The notes under the pieces were generated by a model. It was not told where the DNA came from and did no database searches. It worked only from the letters and a program-made list of their open reading frames with translations. A program made the translations under genes and the position numbers. From assembly GCA_963775625.1 (NCBI GenBank), contig CAVZJM010000005.1, positions 36,182 to 100,181 on the forward strand: a DNA stretch of 64,000 bases. Reading direction: 5' to 3'. The stretch's first letter is position 1; the number at the start of each line of letters is the position of its first letter. Source of the stretch: JAIBJN01 sp963775625. GTDB lineage: Bacteria > Actinomycetota > Thermoleophilia > Gaiellales > Gaiellaceae. Shown in pieces: positions 25,993 to 33,805 of this stretch.

Positions 25993-26525
25993 CCTTCGCG
26001 TTCCTCGTCTTCGCGTTCGTGTCCGCGGTCAACCCGTGCCGCCTGCGGCTGGTCTTGCCGGAGCGTCGGGCCGCCGTCGCCCTCGGCGCGCTCCTCGCGC
26101 TCGGCGCGATCGCGGGAATCGCAGCGCTCGGCGGCACGCTTCTCGAAACACTCGACGTCAGCCCCGAGAGCTTCCGCCTGGGGGCCGCGCTCGTCCTCGC
26201 GCTCGAGGGCGCCAGGGCCCTGTTCTTCGCTCGGCCGGGGGCGGAGCCCGAGCTCGCCGGCCTCCTGTCGGCGGTGGTTCCGGTCGCGTTTCCGCTGCTG
26301 CTGACCCCGGGAGTCGTGGCGCTCGCGATCGCGGCCGGCGGCGACGACGTCGAAGCGGCGGCCGTGGGGGCGCTCGGCGTCGCCTTTGGGCTCGTTCTCG
26401 CCGCCACACTGGTTCACCGCGGCCCGCGCGCCGATGCGCTTCTCGCGGCGGGAGGCCGACTGCTCGGCGCCTTGGAGGTCGCCGCCGGGGTTGCCCTCGC
26501 CGTCGGCGCGATCCGCGACGTTTAG
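25989..26525 (+). CDS. MarC-like integral membrane protein
   Basis: A 178-residue protein with about six hydrophobic segments. The opening FAFVSAVNP and the later LLLTPGVVALAIAAGG resemble the two halves of MarC/UPF0056 proteins, which have an inverted-repeat membrane fold and no settled function. It is shorter than MarC and its NPCRLRLVL loop differs. Translationally coupled to the upstream toroid-like gene. The start ATG is at 25989; the larger open frame is a shadow. Confidence 0.55.
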   Translation: MTFAFLVFAFVSAVNPCRLRLVLPERRAAVALGALLALGAIAGIAALGGTLLETLDVSPESFRLGAALVLALEGARALFFARPGAEPELAGLLSAVVPVAFPLLLTPGVVALAIAAGGDDVEAAAVGALGVAFGLVLAATLVHRGPRADALLAAGGRLLGALEVAAGVALAVGAIRDV

Positions 26526-26564
26526 GGACGGGAATACTACGAGGGTCGAACGAAGGGAGCACGG

Positions 26565-27355
26565 ATGGGATTCGAGGAGCTCAAGGCAAAGCAGAGCGTG
26601 GTTTGGGGAACCGGGCCGTACCAGCGGATCACCGAGACGATCAGCGACATCCATGAGGTGGTGGTCGAGCGCCTGGCTCCCGCCCCCGGAGACAACTGGC
26701 TCGACCTCGCGTGCGGCACCGGCGCCGTCGCCGAGCGGGCCGCGTCCGCCGGGGCGAACGTAACCGGTATCGACCTGGCGCCGGCCCTGATCGCGACCGC
26801 GCAGGAGCGGGCCGGCGAGCTCGGTCTCGAGATCGACTACCGCGTGGGCGACGCGGAGAGCCTCGAGCTGGCCGACGCGAGCTTCGACAAGGTCTCCTCG
26901 ACCTGTGGGGTGATGTTCACGCCAGACCACGAGGCGACCGCCGGCGAGCTCGCCCGGGTCACCCGGCCCGGCGGGCGGATCGCCCTGGCCAACTGGACGC
27001 CCACAGGCGGGCCTGGCCAGGATGTTCGCGGTCATGGCCCGCTATCAGCCTGCCCCGCCGCCGAGCAGCCCATTTGCCTGGGGTGGCGAGGAGCACGTCC
27101 GCGATTTGCTCGGCGAGGCGTTCGAGCTCGAGCTCAGCGAGCACGTGTCCACGCTGCGGGTGGCCTCCGGCGAGGAGTACTGGGAGCTCTTCTCCACGAG
27201 CTACGGCCCGACGAAGACGCTCGCGGACTCGCTCGGCGAGCGGCGCGAGGAGCTCCACCGCGACTGGGTGGAGTTCTTCGAGCAGAACTACCGCGCCGAC
27301 GGAGAGATCGTCCACACGCGGGAGTACCTGCTCGTGCTCGGAACGCGGACGATAG
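26565..27355 (+). CDS. Class I SAM-dependent methyltransferase (frameshifted)
   Basis: Methyltransferase-11-type fold. The first frame carries the SAM-binding LDLACGTGAVAERAASAGA and GIDLAPALIATA, then DASFDKVSSTCGVMF and TRPGGRIALANW. The C-terminal half is in another frame (MFAVMARYQPAPPP to REYLLVLGTR). Dropping one G from the GGG at about 27013 joins the halves as GGLARM. Dropping one G near 27348 gives an ending GTRR-stop at 27355. The ribosome site is GAAGGGAG upstream of the ATG. Substrate unknown; UbiE-like small-molecule methylation is typical. Confidence 0.75.
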
Positions 27356-27413
27356 CCGGGAGGGCTTGGCGGGAAGAAATCCGTCGTGCGCGCCGTCTAT
27401 CTGGTGAGATCAG

Positions 27414-27629
27414 ATGGCGGCACTCGACACGATCGCGCACGAGCTCGACGCTCTGGAGACCGAGGAGGAGCGGGTGTTCTCGTGGCGTCACGAGAGCCTG
27501 CTGGGGGCGGGGTACGACGCGAGGAACGCTCTCAAGCTGGCTCTTCGCTCCGAGGTCGACCTCCACCTCGCCGTCCGGCTCGGCCGCGCCGGCTGCCCGC
27601 CCGAGACGGCTGCGCAGATCCTGCTCTAG
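27414..27629 (+). CDS. Small conserved-looking protein, unknown
   Basis: A 71-residue acidic, helical protein preceded by GGTGAG. It begins MAALDTIAHELDALETEEERV and ends CPPETAAQILL. No membrane segment, no metal motif. Codon use and a good ribosome site support a real gene. I do not recognise it; it could be a small regulator or structural protein. Confidence 0.55.
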   Translation: MAALDTIAHELDALETEEERVFSWRHESLLGAGYDARNALKLALRSEVDLHLAVRLGRAGCPPETAAQILL

Positions 27630-27639
27630 CTAGAGGTCC

Positions 27640-27993
27640 TCAGGCGGGCTCCCAGGCGAGCTCGATGACGTAGCCGTCGGGATCGCGGCACTTGACGCTC
27701 ACGTAGCCGGGCTCCTCCCACTCCTCCACGATCGGGACACCGTCCTGCCGGAGGCGATCCCGAAAGGCCCTCACCTCGTCGGCGCTCGAGGCGCTGCGAA
27801 ACCCGAAATGGAGGAAGCCGGGCAGGGAGATCGGCTCGTCGGTCTCCTTGAGCGCGAGGGCGAACCCGGCCGCGTCGGAGAGCATGAGGACGCCGTCCGA
27901 CATGCGCTCGGGAGGCTCGGCGTCGAAGCCGAAGTAGGTCTCGTAGAAGCGCCGCGAGCGGTTCTCGTCGTGGACCGGAAGGGCAAGATGCAC
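27640..27993 (-). CDS. VOC-family (glyoxalase-fold) protein
   Basis: A 117-residue single vicinal-oxygen-chelate domain: VHLALPVHDENRSRRFYETYFGF at the start, LMLSDAAGFALAL in the middle and VKCRDPDGYVIELAWEP at the end. Possible metal ligands are H2, H45 region (FLHFGF) and E in IELAW. The GTG at 27991-27993 gives the normal domain start. Family roles range from glyoxalase to antibiotic resistance; nothing here decides. Divergent from an MFS exporter across a palindrome at 27995-28014. Confidence 0.75.
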   Translation of the reverse strand: MHLALPVHDENRSRRFYETYFGFDAEPPERMSDGVLMLSDAAGFALALKETDEPISLPGFLHFGFRSASSADEVRAFRDRLRQDGVPIVEEWEEPGYVSVKCRDPDGYVIELAWEPA

Positions 27994-27994
27994 G

Positions 27995-28014
27995 CGCGAG
28001 AGGATACTCTCGCG
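27995..28014. promoter_or_regulatory. Perfect palindrome between VOC and MFS genes
   Basis: CGCGAGAG-GATA-CTCTCGCG, two perfect 8-base arms around 4 bases, fills the 25-base gap between the divergent starts. It is placed as an operator controlling both genes. An RNA hairpin in the 5' leader is the alternative. Confidence 0.45.
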
Positions 28015-28018
28015 TACC

Positions 28019-29595
28019 TTGACGGCCTCGAACGCCGCCCCGCGCAACGGCCCGAGCGCTCCCGCGCGCTCGGGGCTCATCCTGATCGCGCTCATCCTGG
28101 TCGCGGCGGTCGCGAACCTCAACCTGTCCGTCGCCAACGTGGCGCTTCCGTCGATCGGGGAGGCGTTCGACGCAGGCCAGGTGTCGCTGAACCTGATCGC
28201 GGTCGGCTACTCGCTCGGCCTGGCGGCATCCGTCCTCTACCTCGGCGCGCTCGGCGACCGCTACGGGCGGAAGCTGATGCTCATCCTCGGCACGGCGCTC
28301 GCGATCCCGATGTCGCTGCTCGCAGCCTACGCGCCCTCGGACGAGGTCCTCTTCGCCGCCCGCGTCGGCGGCGGGCTCGCGGCGGGCATGGCCTACCCGA
28401 CGACGCTGGCGCTGATCACCGCGCTCTGGTCGGGGCCGGCACGCACGAAGTCGATCGCGCTCTGGTCGGGCATCGGCGGTGCCATCGCGGCCCTCGGCCC
28501 TTGCTCTCGGGGCTCCTGCTCGAGCACTTCTGGTGGGGCTCGGTCTTTCTGATCACGCTCCCGCTCGCGGCCGTCGCCCTCGTCTTGGCGTGGCTGCTCG
28601 TCCCGGCCCATGTGAACGAGACGACCGACCCCGTCGACAACCTCGGCGGCATCCTCTCCGTCCTGCTCGTCGCGGCGCTGATCCTGGCGATCAATTTCGC
28701 TCCCGTGCCGAGCGAGGGCACGCTGGTGATCGGGCTCGCGGTGGTCGCGCTCGCCAGCCTGGCCGCCTTCTACCTCCGGCAGCGGCGGGCCGCGAACCCG
28801 CTGTACGACCTCCACGTCGCCGGGCGGCGCGTCTTCTGGGTGGCGGCCTGCGCGGGAATCGTCGTCTTCGGCTCCCTCATGGGCGCGATGTTCATCGGCC
28901 AGCAGTTCCTCCAGAACGTGCTCGGCTACTCCACGCTCGACGCAGGGCTCGCGATCATCCCGGCGGCGCTCTTCATGGTGCTCGTCGCGCCTCGCTCGGC
29001 GAAGCTCGTCGAGGCTCACGGAGCACGGGCGACGCTGCTGCTCGGCTACGTCTTCGTCCTGCTCGGCTTCCTGGCGATGCTGCTCCTCTGGAAGGAGGAC
29101 ATCTCCTACTGGAAGGTCGGGCTCGGCTACGCATTCGTCGGCATCGGCGTCGGGCTCGCGGGCACGCCCGCCTCGCACTCGCTGACCGGCTCCGTGCCCG
29201 TCACGCGGGCCGGGATGGCCTCCGGCACCGCCGACCTGCAACGCGACCTGGGCGGTGCGGTCATGCAGTCCATCTTCGGCGCGCTCCTCACCGCGGGCTA
29301 CGCGAGCGCCGCGTCGGCCGCGATCGCCGCGTCGGGGAAGGACGTCTCCGAGAGCGTCCAGAGCCAGTTGACGAAGTCCTTCGACGGCGCCGAGGCGATC
29401 GCCCAGCAGCACCCGCAGGACGCCGACACGATCATCGCCGCGGCCAAGACGTCGTTCCTCCAGGGCGACCAGTGGGCCTATCTCGCCGGGATCGTCGCCG
29501 TCGTGCTCGGCGGCCTGCTCATCTTCTTCTTCTTCCCGAAGCGCGACGAGGAGAGGAGCCTTCTGACGCGCTACCACGCCGAGGACTCCACCTGA
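28019..29595 (+). CDS. DHA2-type MFS transporter (frameshifted)
   Basis: Fourteen-helix drug:H+ antiporter-type protein in two frames. The first (TTG at 28019) gives helices 1-5, with GDRYGRK (motif A) and YPTTLALITALWSG. The second continues from about 28500 with LLSGLLLEHFWWGSVF to the C-terminus. Inserting one C in the CCC run at 28498-28500 restores a continuous ALGPLLSGLLLEHFWW. There is no clear ribosome site before the TTG; the message may be nearly leaderless. A soluble loop of about 50 residues lies before the last helix. Substrate unknown. Confidence 0.78.
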
Positions 29596-31239
29596 TCAGA
29601 AGAGCAGGCCGATCCCCTCGAAGACTTCGACGATATCGTCCGGCGTCGCCGTGAGAGCCTGCCCCTGGCACGCGCCGGCGATCCGGCGGAGCGCCTGCCG
29701 GTCGGCCTCGGCGCCGTAGGCGACGGTGACGATCGGGATCGCCAGCCCCTCCGCGTTGCAGGCGGCCTCGGCCTCGCGCGCGAGCCGGTCGAGGGTGATC
29801 GAGCTGCCGTCGTCTCCGCCCTCGGCCAGGACGACGACGGCATTGATCCGCGTCTCGTCCTCCAGGCCGCGGATGACCGAGAAGCCCTCTCGAACGCCGT
29901 CGTAGAGAGCCGACTTACCGCTCGGGAGCAGGTCCTGGATGGCCTGCCGGAGCGCCTGCTCATCGTTCCCGAACGTCGCCAGGGGAACGGGCTTGAAGAC
30001 CTCGGACCCGAAGGTCACGAGCCCGACGCGGTCGTTCGGCCTCAGCCCGTCGAGGAAGGCCTCGAGCGCCTCCTGCTGGGGCTCGAGCAGGCGGTTCTGG
30101 CCGACCGAGCCCGACGTGTCGACGACGAGCATGATGTTCGCCGGCTTGCGGTCTACGTTCCAGTTGTCCTGGATCGTGGCGATCGCGTCCGGCGGAGGAA
30201 GTTCGAGCCTCGCCTCGGGCTGCGACGGGTCGGCGCCGTGGGCGCGATCCACGGGTGCGACTGTCGTAGGGGAGCCCGGTGCGCGGAAATAGGACTCGGC
30301 CGCGAGCTCCGGCGTGATGCGCGGGAGAAGCCAGCGCTGGAACTGCTCGGCCGCCTCACGCTCTTCATCGCTCACCCACGGGGCACGTAGGACGATGAAG
30401 GGATAGTCGGCGACGAATGTCCCCTCGGACGGATAGACGGCGACGAGCTGCTCGCCGTCGGTCGTCACGTTGAAATCGAGCATGTCCTCCTCCTGGACCG
30501 CCACGGCGTGGGCGTAGCCCTGTCCATACCGGGCCATCTGGGCGAGAAAGTCGTCGGCGGTCTCGCCGTAGTGGACGATCGCTTGCTCGACCTCGCGAAC
30601 GGCGCGGCGAACGCCCGGCCGCTGGAGCTCCTCGGCCGTCCACCCGCCGGCGACCGCGTAGTACATGGCCGCGACCGCGGACAGCCCCGAGGTCGAGGAG
30701 TTAGCGCTCGTATGCCCGAGCTTGAACGGTCCGTACTCAGGCCGGCCCCTTGACGCCCAGCCGTCCGGATCTGTGGCGAGGGCGAGTAGGTCGTTCCAGC
30801 CGATCGGCTCGTCAGGCCAGCCGAGAGCCCGCGCGAGCGGCTGCCACATTGCAATCACCTGCGGCGAACGGACGATCGAGGGGTTCTCGTCGTCCACCCA
30901 ATCCTCCCCGAGGTGGTGGTTCAGCAGGCGGCCCCAGAGCGAAGAGACCGGCCCCCAGATCACCGGCTTCAACCTCCCCTCCGAGATCGCGCGCTCAGCC
31001 ACTCCAGAGTTCTGGACCTCTCCTTCGATCTGGATCGGGCGCCCTCCGTATGTCGGGCTTTCTGCGTGGAACTCCTCGATCAGCGGCTCGAGCAGATCCT
31101 GGGTGTCCGAGGAGTAGACGAACTCGAGGCGGATCGGCTCGCTGCCTTCCGGGCTTGACGAGCTGCCGTCGTCCGACGTCGCGAATGCAACGCTGACTGC
31201 CAAGGCGGCCAGCGCGACGACGATGGTCCTCTCGATCAC
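29596..31239 (-). CDS. Solute-binding domain fused to a von Willebrand A domain
   Basis: A 547-residue exported protein. A signal-like N-terminus (ERTIVVALAALAVSVAFA) is followed by a family-1/11-type extracellular solute-binding domain (about 38-340) and a VWA domain (about 375-545). The VWA metal-site motif DTSGS is intact (VVDTSGSVGQ), with TFGSE and VVLAEGGDDG in later loops. VWA domains bind protein partners through Mg; SBPs bind small ligands. The start GTG overlaps the pyk stop (GTGA at 31236-31239), so a surface protein is co-translated with a glycolytic enzyme. No permease gene is adjacent. Confidence 0.82.
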   Translation of the reverse strand: MIERTIVVALAALAVSVAFATSDDGSSSSPEGSEPIRLEFVYSSDTQDLLEPLIEEFHAESPTYGGRPIQIEGEVQNSGVAERAISEGRLKPVIWGPVSSLWGRLLNHHLGEDWVDDENPSIVRSPQVIAMWQPLARALGWPDEPIGWNDLLALATDPDGWASRGRPEYGPFKLGHTSANSSTSGLSAVAAMYYAVAGGWTAEELQRPGVRRAVREVEQAIVHYGETADDFLAQMARYGQGYAHAVAVQEEDMLDFNVTTDGEQLVAVYPSEGTFVADYPFIVLRAPWVSDEEREAAEQFQRWLLPRITPELAAESYFRAPGSPTTVAPVDRAHGADPSQPEARLELPPPDAIATIQDNWNVDRKPANIMLVVDTSGSVGQNRLLEPQQEALEAFLDGLRPNDRVGLVTFGSEVFKPVPLATFGNDEQALRQAIQDLLPSGKSALYDGVREGFSVIRGLEDETRINAVVVLAEGGDDGSSITLDRLAREAEAACNAEGLAIPIVTVAYGAEADRQALRRIAGACQGQALTATPDDIVEVFEGIGLLF

Positions 31240-32714
31240 GGCAGCCGATGGACGAGGACGTGGGTGGTGGCGCCGGGAAGCGCCAGATCCGTGCGCCCCG
31301 TCAGGACGAGCACGTCGCCTGGCCCGGCAAGGTCGCGCTCGGAGATCGCGGCGACGATCCGCTGCCACAGGATCTCGACCGACTCGGCGGGCTCGACCTC
31401 GAGCGGGACGACGCCCCACTCCAGCGCCAGCTGGCGAAGGACCGTGCGATCGGCGCTCGCGGCAACCACGGGCCGCCGGGGCCGGAAGCGCGCGACCTGA
31501 CGCGCCGTCGCCCCGGTCTCGGTCGGCACGGCCACGACCGCGCTGCCCAGCTCCTCGGCCACGTCGCACGCGGACCGGGTGAGCGTGGCGGCGAGATCGC
31601 CCTCGACCAGATCGGCGTCGCGATCGTAGGGGACGGAGGGCTCGATCGAGGTCGCGATCCTGTTCATGAAGGCCACCGCCTGCAAGGGGTACGCCCCCGT
31701 CGCCGTCTCCGCCGACAGCATGACCGCAGAGGACCCGTCCAGGATTGCGTTCGCGACGTCGGTTGCCTCCGCCCGGGTCGGCTCCGGGTTGATGATCATG
31801 GACTCCAACATCTGGGTCGCCGTGATCACGGTTTTGCCCGCGCGCCGAGCCGACGCGATGATGCGCTTCTGGGCGACCGGAACCTCCGCGACCCCGATCT
31901 CGACGCCGAGGTCGCCGCGGGCGACCATCACCGCGTCGGACGCCTCGATGATCTGCGCGAGGTTGGCCAGGGCCTCGGCCTTCTCGATCTTGGCGATGAT
32001 CCGGGCCTGGGAGTCGGCGGCCACGATCCGCTTGCGGAGATCCTCCACGTCGCTCGCCGAGCGGACGAAGGAGAGCGCGACGAAGTCGACGCCCTGCGCG
32101 AGCGCGAACTCGAGATCGTCGGCGTCCTTCTCCGTCAGCGCGGGAATCGGCAGCACTGTCCCCGGCAGGTTGACGCCCTTTCCGCTCGTGACGATGCCCC
32201 CGACCTCGACCCGCGCGTGCAGCCGTGCGCCGTCGCGTCGAAGGACTCGCGTGCGCACCAGACCGTCGTTGATGAGGAGGGCGGAGCCGGGCTCGGCGAT
32301 GTCGGCCAGGCCGGGAAACGTGATGCCGATCTCGTCGCCTCTCTCCTCGCCGGCTCCGACGAAGACGACCTCCTCGTCCGGGGCGAGCGCTCGCGGCTCC
32401 TTCAAGTGGCCAACGCGGATCTTGGGCCCGCACAGGTCCGCGATCACGGCCAGCGGCCGCCCGACGCGCAGCTCCGCATGCCGGACAGCCTCGAGCCGGC
32501 CCAGGTGCTCGTCGTGCGTGCCATGGGAGAAGTTGAGCCGCGCCGCGTCCATGCCCTGCCGCGCCAGCTCCTCGACCAGCTCGGGATCGGAAGAGACGGG
32601 GCCCAGGGTGGCGACGATCTTCGTGCGCCGGACCTGCCTCGGCTCCGTCGGGGTGATCAGGACCTCGAGGGCCGTGGTCAGGCTGTACGCCGGGGTGTCT
32701 GCTGTCTTGCTCAT
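31236..32714 (-). CDS. pyk: Pyruvate kinase
   Basis: Converts phosphoenolpyruvate and ADP to pyruvate and ATP. The 492-residue product has RRTKIVATLGP, the Lys-containing IIAKIEKAEAL, the metal site MVARGDLGVEIG and ITATQMLESMI, then the C-terminal allosteric domain. The N-terminus is about 25 residues longer than the usual start at RRTKIV. The ATG at 32714 is supported by AGGAG. A promoter TTGCAA-N17-TAGGAC lies upstream. Downstream partner is the SBP/VWA gene. Confidence 0.95.
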   Translation of the reverse strand: MSKTADTPAYSLTTALEVLITPTEPRQVRRTKIVATLGPVSSDPELVEELARQGMDAARLNFSHGTHDEHLGRLEAVRHAELRVGRPLAVIADLCGPKIRVGHLKEPRALAPDEEVVFVGAGEERGDEIGITFPGLADIAEPGSALLINDGLVRTRVLRRDGARLHARVEVGGIVTSGKGVNLPGTVLPIPALTEKDADDLEFALAQGVDFVALSFVRSASDVEDLRKRIVAADSQARIIAKIEKAEALANLAQIIEASDAVMVARGDLGVEIGVAEVPVAQKRIIASARRAGKTVITATQMLESMIINPEPTRAEATDVANAILDGSSAVMLSAETATGAYPLQAVAFMNRIATSIEPSVPYDRDADLVEGDLAATLTRSACDVAEELGSAVVAVPTETGATARQVARFRPRRPVVAASADRTVLRQLALEWGVVPLEVEPAESVEILWQRIVAAISERDLAGPGDVLVLTGRTDLALPGATTHVLVHRLP

Positions 32715-32735
32715 CTCACGCTCCTGCTCGCAATT

Positions 32736-32764
32736 GTCCTACCGCGACCGTACGACCATTGCAA
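32736..32764 (-). promoter_or_regulatory. Candidate housekeeping promoter of pyk
   Basis: Reading the reverse strand: TTGCAA (32759-32764), 17 bases, then TAGGAC (32736-32741), followed by the AGGAG ribosome site and the pyk ATG at 32714. The spacer contains TGGTCGTAC, also found just upstream of the LuxR-type gene at 36266-36300. Confidence 0.5.
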
Positions 32765-32800
32765 CCGCGCTCGCCTCAGGGGAGCTCCCCGGCGGTTCAC

Positions 32801-33805
32801 CTAGTGCTGCGCCTTCGCCTCGCGAAGCGAGATCACGACCAGCGCTGCATAGACGGCGAGGGCGACGAGCAGGAGCCACCATGCCCCGAGCAGGACGCCT
32901 GCGAGAAGCACGGCAACCGGGATGCCGACGTTGAGGGGGTGGTAGAGAGCACGCCAGGGACTGGGCGGCGACGGCTCCGGCTGAGGCAGGCGTGCCGGAG
33001 CCACGAACGGCTCCAGCCCCTCGCGTGCTTCGGCCGCGCTTTGGGGCCGCTTCGCGGGATCCTTCGCCAGCAGCCGGTGCACCCAGTCGGCGAGCCCGAC
33101 TTCGAGGTCAGGCCGTTGCGCCCTGAGCGGCGGAACCGGCGCCTGAACGTGGTCGATGACGATCTTCGCCGGCTCGTCGTCGATGAACGGCGGCCGGCCC
33201 GCGAACAGCTCGTAGGCGATGATCCCGACCGAGTAGAGGTCGCTCAAAGGGCCCGCTCCCTTCCCCTGCGCACGCTCCGGGGCGAGGTAGGCGGGCGACC
33301 CGAGCACCGTGCCGGTGTCTGTACGACGAGCGACATCGCGGTAGGCCTTGGCGATCCCGAAGTCGGCGATCTTGATGCTGTGGGCATCGGTCACCATGAG
33401 GTTCTCGGGCTTGAGATCCCGATGGATGACTTCCTTGGACTCCGCGTGCTCCAGCCCGGCCAACAGCCCCTGGAGCACCGTGAAGACCTCCTCGCGGTCG
33501 AGCCTGCCCACAAACGGTCGCAGGCTGCCGCGCTCGAAGTGCTCCATCGCAATGTACGGCAGGCCGTCGTGCTCGAAGAAGTCGTGCACGGTGACGACGT
33601 TCGGGTGCGCGAGCGTGGCGGCGAGCTGAGCCTCGAGCAGGAACCGCTCGGCGACGGCGGGATCGTCTGCGAGGTCCCGCTTCAGCTCCTTGAGCGCCAC
33701 GTAGCGGTCCAGCTCGGTGTGCCGCGCGAGATAGACGACCGCCGTCGCGCCTCGGCCGAGCACCCCGGCGATCTCGTAGCGCCCGACGCGCTCGCTCGTC
33801 GCCAC
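32801..33805 (-). CDS. Ser/Thr protein kinase, PknB-like, with C-terminal membrane segment
   Basis: A 334-residue Hanks-type kinase. Motifs: glycine loop LGRGATAVVYLAR (16-28), Lys in VALKELKRD, catalytic HRDLKPEN, DFG in IADFGIAKAY, and SPAYLAPE. A hydrophobic region (about 295-325) near the C-terminus has one or two membrane segments and no extracellular sensor domain follows. The GTG start at 33803-33805 directly abuts the stop of the LuxR-type gene, so the two are probably one unit. It could phosphorylate neighbours such as the regulator; that is inference. Confidence 0.9.
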   Translation of the reverse strand: MATSERVGRYEIAGVLGRGATAVVYLARHTELDRYVALKELKRDLADDPAVAERFLLEAQLAATLAHPNVVTVHDFFEHDGLPYIAMEHFERGSLRPFVGRLDREEVFTVLQGLLAGLEHAESKEVIHRDLKPENLMVTDAHSIKIADFGIAKAYRDVARRTDTGTVLGSPAYLAPERAQGKGAGPLSDLYSVGIIAYELFAGRPPFIDDEPAKIVIDHVQAPVPPLRAQRPDLEVGLADWVHRLLAKDPAKRPQSAAEAREGLEPFVAPARLPQPEPSPPSPWRALYHPLNVGIPVAVLLAGVLLGAWWLLLVALAVYAALVVISLREAKAQH

